Shown one piece after another: positions 59,215 to 64,000 of a DNA stretch of 64,000 bases. The notes beneath the pieces were generated by a model that had not been told where the DNA came from, did no database searches, and saw nothing but the letters and a program-made list of their open reading frames with translations. This DNA comes from Duganella radicis (GTDB lineage: Bacteria > Pseudomonadota > Gammaproteobacteria > Burkholderiales > Burkholderiaceae_D), in the NCBI RefSeq assembly GCF_009720825.1, contig NZ_WNKY01000002.1, positions 1 through 64,000 of the forward strand. Reading direction: 5' to 3'. The position numbers were made by a program, and so were the translations under genes. The stretch's first letter is position 1, and every line of letters begins with the position of its first letter.

Positions 59215-59844
59215 TTAACGTGCGATGATCAGGCGCAGTCCGAGGCCGACGAAAATGGCGCCAGCCACGCGGTCCATCCACTTGCCGGCGCTTGGCGTGC
59301 GGTTGATCCACGCGCCCACCGCGCCGGAGAAATAGCCGAGCAATCCAAACAGCACAATCGCCTGCAAGGTAAACAGCAGGCCCAGTTGCGCCGTCTGCCA
59401 GCTGGCGTCACCGCGCTCGGCCACCACAAACTGCGGCAGGAAGGACAGGAAGAACAGCACCACCTTCGGATTGATCGCATTCGCGAACAAACCCTTGGTG
59501 AATAATTTACTCAGACTTTCATCCGGCAAGCCCGCACCTTCCACGCGCGCGCCGCCACGGCTGCGCAAGGCGCCGTAGCCAAGCCAGATCAAATAGGCGC
59601 CGCCCAGCACCTTCAAGGCGCTGAACGCCAGCGGCGAGGCCTTGATCAAGGCGCCCACGCCCAGCGTGGCCAATACCGTGTGACTGAGGCAGCCCAGCGC
59701 GCAACCGAGGCCGAACATCATGCCCTGGCGCCGGCCGCGCGACATGCCGACGCTCAGCACCATCAGGTTGTCCGGGCCCGGCGAAATGGTGATCAGCAGC
59801 GCGGCGCTGAGAAAGCCGATGAACTGTTCTGGCGAGATTAACAA
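59215..59844 (-). CDS. LysE/RhtB-family amino-acid exporter
   Basis: 209 residues with about six membrane helices. The N-terminal ALLITISPGPDNLMVLSVG and GLGCALGCLSHTVLATLG, then AYLIWLGYGALR and FANAINPKVVLFFLSFLPQF are the family signature. It exports amino acids or small metabolites; substrate not predictable. It is divergent from the 7TM hybrid kinase with a 94-base gap. Confidence 0.9.
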   Translation of the reverse strand: MLISPEQFIGFLSAALLITISPGPDNLMVLSVGMSRGRRQGMMFGLGCALGCLSHTVLATLGVGALIKASPLAFSALKVLGGAYLIWLGYGALRSRGGARVEGAGLPDESLSKLFTKGLFANAINPKVVLFFLSFLPQFVVAERGDASWQTAQLGLLFTLQAIVLFGLLGYFSGAVGAWINRTPSAGKWMDRVAGAIFVGLGLRLIIAR

Positions 59845-59938
59845 GATAGTTTCCTCGTGCGTAAAACTACCATCATACCAAATGGTTACTTTCTCGTTTA
59901 AAATGAACTTTTACGGACAGTCAGTGCATGGACCACGA

Positions 59939-62761
59939 ATGAGCGACGCGAGTACGATCCACAGCATCACTGCGCACTTGCATCGCTGGGCCCTGCTCCT
60001 GCTGCTTACGCTGTTCGTGGCGGCGCCGCTGCACGCGCAGACGGTGGCACTGTCGAACGGCAGCGTCGATCTGGCCAAGGCCGGTCGCTTGTACATCGAT
60101 AGCGGCGAGCCTTATCCGCTCAACGCCGCCGGCCTGCCGGCCATGCTGGCGTCGCTCAAGCCGGCGCATAAAGTGAATCTGCTGGGCGGCAGCTATTGGC
60201 TATACGCGGAACTGCTCAACGACAGCCGCCAGCCCGACTGGGTGCTCGATCCTAACGACACCCTGATCGACATGGTCGACATTCAGGTCTATGGCGAGGA
60301 TGGCAGCATTCGCCAGATGCTGACCGGCTACCGCCAGCCGCACTCCTATCTTCTACACTACGGCAAAGACCTCGACCTGCAACCGGGCTTGCGCTATCAC
60401 GTGCTGATACGCTTCTCCAGTCCCTACTATGCGCGCACGCCGGTGTTCTCGGTGCTGCAACGGCCGGCCTACCAGCAACTGGTGGCGAACGAGAACGTGC
60501 TGATTATCGGCTCGATCGGCGCGCTGCTGGCGCTCACGGTGTTCAACTTCTTCATCTACTCGATCACGCGCGACCGCTCCTCGCTGTACTACTCGATGTA
60601 TGTGCTGTGCTACGCGGTGGCCTGGGGCATGACCTTCCACCTGTCGGCCGACATGTTCGGATGGCATAACCTGCACTGGCATTACGTGCCCTTCTTCCTG
60701 CTGCCGGTACTGAGCACGCTGTTCTACACCACCTTCCTGCGACTGGAGGAAACCGCGCCGCGCCTGTATGCGCTCAGTCGCGTCAACATCGTGCTGCCGC
60801 TGGTGACGCTGCCGAGCTGCTTCCTGGCGCTCAGCTATGCGCACACCATCGCCACCATCGTGATCACCATCTGGATGACCACGGCGCTGGCGAGCGGCAT
60901 CATCGTCTGGCGGCGCGGCTACCAGCCGGCGCGCTTCTTCGTGCTGGGTTTTGTGGCGCTGATGATCCCCGGCCTGCTGATCCTGCCGGCCAACGTCGGC
61001 CTGATTCCGGCGGTGGTAACCAATGCGCAGCTGTTCACGCTACTGGGCGGCACGCTGGATGGCGTGCTGCTGGCGTTTGCGCTGGCCGACCAGATCCGCC
61101 TGCTGCGCAACAACCTGGAACAGCGCGTGAAGGAACGCACGGCCGAACTGACGGAAGCGAAGGAGCACGCGGAAATCGTCAGCCGCCACCGCATCGACTT
61201 CCTGTCGGCCATGAGCCACGACATCCGCACGCCGCTGGCCGGGGTGATTGGCATGATCAAGTTCGCCATGCGCGACCAGTCGGTGCGCGGCCGCACCGAA
61301 GAGTATTTGCGCATCGGCTTGCAGAACAGCGAATCGCTGCTGGCCATTCTCAACGACATTCTGGATTTTTCCAAGATCGACGCCGGCCGCCTGTCGATCG
61401 AAACCGTGGACTTCGACCTGATCACGCTGGTGGACGATGCGGTCGGCATCATGCAACAGCAGGCCGACGCCAAAAGCCTGCTGCTGCGCTACGAGCTGGC
61501 GCCGGACCTGCCGCGCTATGTGCGCGGCGATCCGACCCGCCTGCGCCAGATCCTGCTTAACCTGCTGGGCAACGCCATCAAGTTCACCGACCGCGGCGAA
61601 GTGCGGCTGGACGTCTCGGCGCTGCAAACGGCGGACGGCCGCACCAGCGTCAGTTTCGACGTGAGCGACACCGGTCCCGGCATCCCGGCTGGGACGTTGC
61701 CACGCCTGTTCAAGAAATTCGAGCAGGCCGACCACTCCACCACGCGCCGCTACGGCGGCACCGGCCTCGGCCTGGCCATCTGCAAGGAGCTGGTGGAACT
61801 GATGGGCGGCTCGATCGCGGTCGAGAGCCGGGTCGGCGCCGGCTCCACCTTCAGCTTTACCCTGCCGCTGCTGATGGGCGCCGCGCCGCTGGCCGATCCT
61901 GAGCTGCTGCCGCGTAAAACGCACCACGCCTACCGCCTGCGCGTGCTGTGCGCGGAGGACGTGCGCACCAACCAGATCATCGTCAGCACCCTGCTGGAGG
62001 GCATGGGCCACGACATCCGCATCGTTGAAAATGGCTTGCAGGCGCTGCACGCGCTGAGCACCGCCGCCTACGATCTGGTGCTGATGGACGGCCGCATGCC
62101 GATGATGGACGGCGAGCAGGCGGCGCGCCTGATCCGCGCCGGCGGCGGTGAAGATTACCGCGTGCTCGATCCGGACATTCCCATCATCGCGCTGACCGCC
62201 AACGCCAGCGACCATGACCGCGCGCGCTATCTGGCGGTGGGCATGGACGGCTTCCTCAGCAAGCCGGTGGACGAGCGCCTGCTGTACGATCAGGTGGAAA
62301 AAGTCATCGCCCAGCATCTGAGCCGCGGCCGTCCGTTGCGCCCGACCGACGCCGCGCGGCTGGCGGCCGAGCGCGAGGCGATGCTGGATCAGCAGTTCGG
62401 CGTGGCATCGGCATCGGCGGCGACATCGGCGGCGGACACGGTGCGGATCATGCCGCTGGCCGGCCTGTCGCACAAGCATATACAGCGCATCACGCAAGCC
62501 TTCCTGGATGAAGCGCCGCGCCGCCTGGAGACCGCGCGCGCGGCCGTCGCCGCCGGCAACAGCGGCGCGGCGACGGCGGCCATCCACGCGCTGAAAGGCA
62601 GCGCGGGCTATCTCAATTCCACTCACCTGCACTCGCTGTGCCACGCCATGGAAGCCGCCGCCAACGCCGGCGACCTGGCCAAAGTCACCGATATGCTGCC
62701 CGGCGTGGAGGCGGCGCTGGACAAGGCCTGCGCCGACCTGCGCGGCGCGGCGGCCGCTTGA
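59939..62761 (+). CDS. 7TM-receptor (7TMR-DISM) hybrid histidine kinase with REC and Hpt
   Basis: 940 residues from ATG 59939; an ATG at 59903 is possible but 59939 gives a clean signal peptide (WALLLLLTLFVAAPLHA). An extracytoplasmic DISMED2-like domain (~40-180), seven membrane helices (~190-400), a short coiled coil, HisKA with H427 (MSHDIRTPLAG), HATPase, receiver D717 (LMDGRMPMMDG) and Hpt H883 (HALKGSAGYL). 7TMR-DISM receptors usually sense sugars or related ligands. The MFS gene begins four bases after its stop, so sensor and transporter may be co-expressed. Confidence 0.94.
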   Translation: MSDASTIHSITAHLHRWALLLLLTLFVAAPLHAQTVALSNGSVDLAKAGRLYIDSGEPYPLNAAGLPAMLASLKPAHKVNLLGGSYWLYAELLNDSRQPDWVLDPNDTLIDMVDIQVYGEDGSIRQMLTGYRQPHSYLLHYGKDLDLQPGLRYHVLIRFSSPYYARTPVFSVLQRPAYQQLVANENVLIIGSIGALLALTVFNFFIYSITRDRSSLYYSMYVLCYAVAWGMTFHLSADMFGWHNLHWHYVPFFLLPVLSTLFYTTFLRLEETAPRLYALSRVNIVLPLVTLPSCFLALSYAHTIATIVITIWMTTALASGIIVWRRGYQPARFFVLGFVALMIPGLLILPANVGLIPAVVTNAQLFTLLGGTLDGVLLAFALADQIRLLRNNLEQRVKERTAELTEAKEHAEIVSRHRIDFLSAMSHDIRTPLAGVIGMIKFAMRDQSVRGRTEEYLRIGLQNSESLLAILNDILDFSKIDAGRLSIETVDFDLITLVDDAVGIMQQQADAKSLLLRYELAPDLPRYVRGDPTRLRQILLNLLGNAIKFTDRGEVRLDVSALQTADGRTSVSFDVSDTGPGIPAGTLPRLFKKFEQADHSTTRRYGGTGLGLAICKELVELMGGSIAVESRVGAGSTFSFTLPLLMGAAPLADPELLPRKTHHAYRLRVLCAEDVRTNQIIVSTLLEGMGHDIRIVENGLQALHALSTAAYDLVLMDGRMPMMDGEQAARLIRAGGGEDYRVLDPDIPIIALTANASDHDRARYLAVGMDGFLSKPVDERLLYDQVEKVIAQHLSRGRPLRPTDAARLAAEREAMLDQQFGVASASAATSAADTVRIMPLAGLSHKHIQRITQAFLDEAPRRLETARAAVAAGNSGAATAAIHALKGSAGYLNSTHLHSLCHAMEAAANAGDLAKVTDMLPGVEAALDKACADLRGAAAA

Positions 62762-62765
62762 ACTC

Positions 62766-64000
62766 ATGAATATGACAGAAGACACACTTTCAACCCGCGA
62801 CGGCCTGCCGCCCGAGGCGCGGCGCCTGGCCATGCTGTCGGTCGCCATCGGCGTCGGCATGGCGTCGCTCGATACCGCCATCGCCAACACCGCCCTGCCG
62901 GCAATCGCCGACCAGCTGCGCACCACGCCGGCGGCCTCGGTGTGGATCGTCAATATCTACCAGCTGGCCATGGTTGCCACGCTGTTGCCGTTCGCGGCGC
63001 TGGGCGAAGTGATCGGCTACCGGCGCGTGTGCATCTTCGGCCTGGCCATCTTCACCGCCGCCTCGTTGGCCTGCGCGCTGGCGTGGTCGCTGCCCTCGCT
63101 GGTGATCGCGCGTTTATTCCAGGGCGTCGGCGGCGCCGCCATGATGGGCGTGAACACCGCCATGGTGCGCACCATCTTCCCGGCGCGGCTGCATGGCCAG
63201 GGTTTCGGCCTGAATTCGCTGGTGGTGGCGGTGGCGTTCGCGGTCGGGCCGACGGCGGCGTCATTGATATTGGCCGCCGCGCCCTGGCCCTGGCTGTTTG
63301 CCATCAACGTGCCGCTGGGCGTGATCGCCGTGCTGCTGGCGCGCCGCGCCCTGCCGCACTCGCCGCGCGCCAGCCACACCATCGACGCGCCGACCGCCAT
63401 TCTCAACGCGCTGGCCTTCGGCATGCTGATCCTCACCTTCGGCGAGGGCGCGCACCAGCAAAGCTGGCACACACTGCTGCCGGAACTGATCGCCACAGTG
63501 GTTTTCTTCGCGCTGCTGCTGCGCCGCCAGGCCGGCCACGCGGCACCGATGCTGCCGGTGGACTTGTTCAAGCGGCCGCTGTTCACGCTGTCCGCGCTGA
63601 CCGCCGTGTGCACCTTCGCGGCGCAGGGACTGGCCTTCGTCTCACTGCCGTTTTATTTCGAGCACACGCTGGGGCGCTCGCCGATTGAAACCGGCTTCCT
63701 GATGACGCCATGGGCGGTGCTGGTGGCGGTGATGGCGCCGATCGCCGGGCGCCTGAGCGACCGCTATTCGCCCGGCGCCCTGGGCGGCATCGGTCTGGCG
63801 CTGCTGTCGTCCGGGCTGGTGGCCATGCTGATGCTGCCGGCGCAGCCGACCGCTTTCGATATCGGCTGGCGCATGGCGTGGTGCGGCATTGGTTTCGGTT
63901 TCTTCCAGGCGCCGAATCTGAAAGCCATCATGGGCAGCGCGCCGCCGCACCGCGCGGGTGGCGCCAGCGGCATCGTCGCCACCGCACGCCTGCTGGGCCA
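62766..64000 (+). CDS. MFS transporter, DHA2 type (3' end outside window)
   Basis: 411 complete codons from ATG 62766 and still open at the window end. At least eleven hydrophobic segments. SLDTAIANTALPAIADQL, the helix 2-3 motif GEVIGYRRVCIFGLAIF, and RLFQGVGGAAMMGVNTAMV match the 14-helix DHA2 drug/H+ antiporter family. Substrate unknown. It follows the 7TM kinase by four bases. Confidence 0.9.
   Translation, partial: MNMTEDTLSTRDGLPPEARRLAMLSVAIGVGMASLDTAIANTALPAIADQLRTTPAASVWIVNIYQLAMVATLLPFAALGEVIGYRRVCIFGLAIFTAASLACALAWSLPSLVIARLFQGVGGAAMMGVNTAMVRTIFPARLHGQGFGLNSLVVAVAFAVGPTAASLILAAAPWPWLFAINVPLGVIAVLLARRALPHSPRASHTIDAPTAILNALAFGMLILTFGEGAHQQSWHTLLPELIATVVFFALLLRRQAGHAAPMLPVDLFKRPLFTLSALTAVCTFAAQGLAFVSLPFYFEHTLGRSPIETGFLMTPWAVLVAVMAPIAGRLSDRYSPGALGGIGLALLSSGLVAMLMLPAQPTAFDIGWRMAWCGIGFGFFQAPNLKAIMGSAPPHRAGGASGIVATARLLG

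Noticed and set aside
61040..62953. 637-codon minus-strand frame opposite the 7TM hybrid kinase
   Set aside because: Composition is unlike a natural protein, and the plus strand encodes intact HisKA, REC and Hpt motifs.

Overview
The window is GC-rich (roughly 65%), densely coded and free of recognisable rRNA, tRNA, CRISPR or insertion sequences. Gene content and protein style (recC-recB-recD order, many multidomain hybrid kinases, betaproteobacterial flagellar proteins) suggest a betaproteobacterium, most likely an Oxalobacteraceae member of the Massilia/Duganella/Rugamonas type. That taxonomic call is inference and was not tested against a database.

Region 1 (1-23,053) is one large flagellar locus: fliF(end)-fliG-fliH-fliI-fliJ, fliD-fliS-fliT-fliK-fliL-fliA-motA-motB-flgM-flgN, a free-standing GH73 peptidoglycan hydrolase, flgA on the opposite strand, flgBCDEFGHIJKL, and a hook-associated-like gene. 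The run fliD-S-T-K-L-A-motA-motB is the lafB-C-D-E-F-S-T-U order of secondary (lateral, Flag-2) flagella rather than that of a primary polar system. FliG and MotA carry matching changes at rotor-stator charge positions, FlgJ is split into two genes, and no flagellin is present.

Region 2 (23,050-33,557) is a mosaic of small units: a PAS-PAS-GGDEF-EAL c-di-GMP enzyme; a leftward group with a cystine-type ABC permease and binding protein, a small membrane protein and a Tat-type M15-like lipoprotein; a secreted TonB C-terminal-domain protein; a degenerate EAL protein; a class II glutamine amidotransferase; a GNAT acetyltransferase; a sulfate-binding protein; a molbindin; and a PbpG-type endopeptidase. 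Several operons end in clear hairpins.

Region 3 (33,646-42,725) is recC-recB-recD, with overlapping genes, leftward.

Region 4 (42,762-53,974) is a signalling block. A CHASE/PAS/HisKA/REC/Hpt hybrid kinase faces away from a tight three-gene operon: REC-GGDEF-EAL protein, a 1631-residue cytosolic poly-HAMP/GAF/kinase/three-REC protein with six near-identical 276-bp repeats, and a CheR-like protein that has lost its SAM-binding motif.

Region 5 (53,971-64,000) holds two glutathione S-transferases, an exported M1 aminopeptidase, a 381-bp gap with hairpins and a possible leftward small RNA, a YceI-type lipoprotein, a LysE/RhtB exporter, a 7TM-receptor hybrid kinase and a truncated MFS transporter. 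Convergent neighbours repeatedly overlap at their stop codons.
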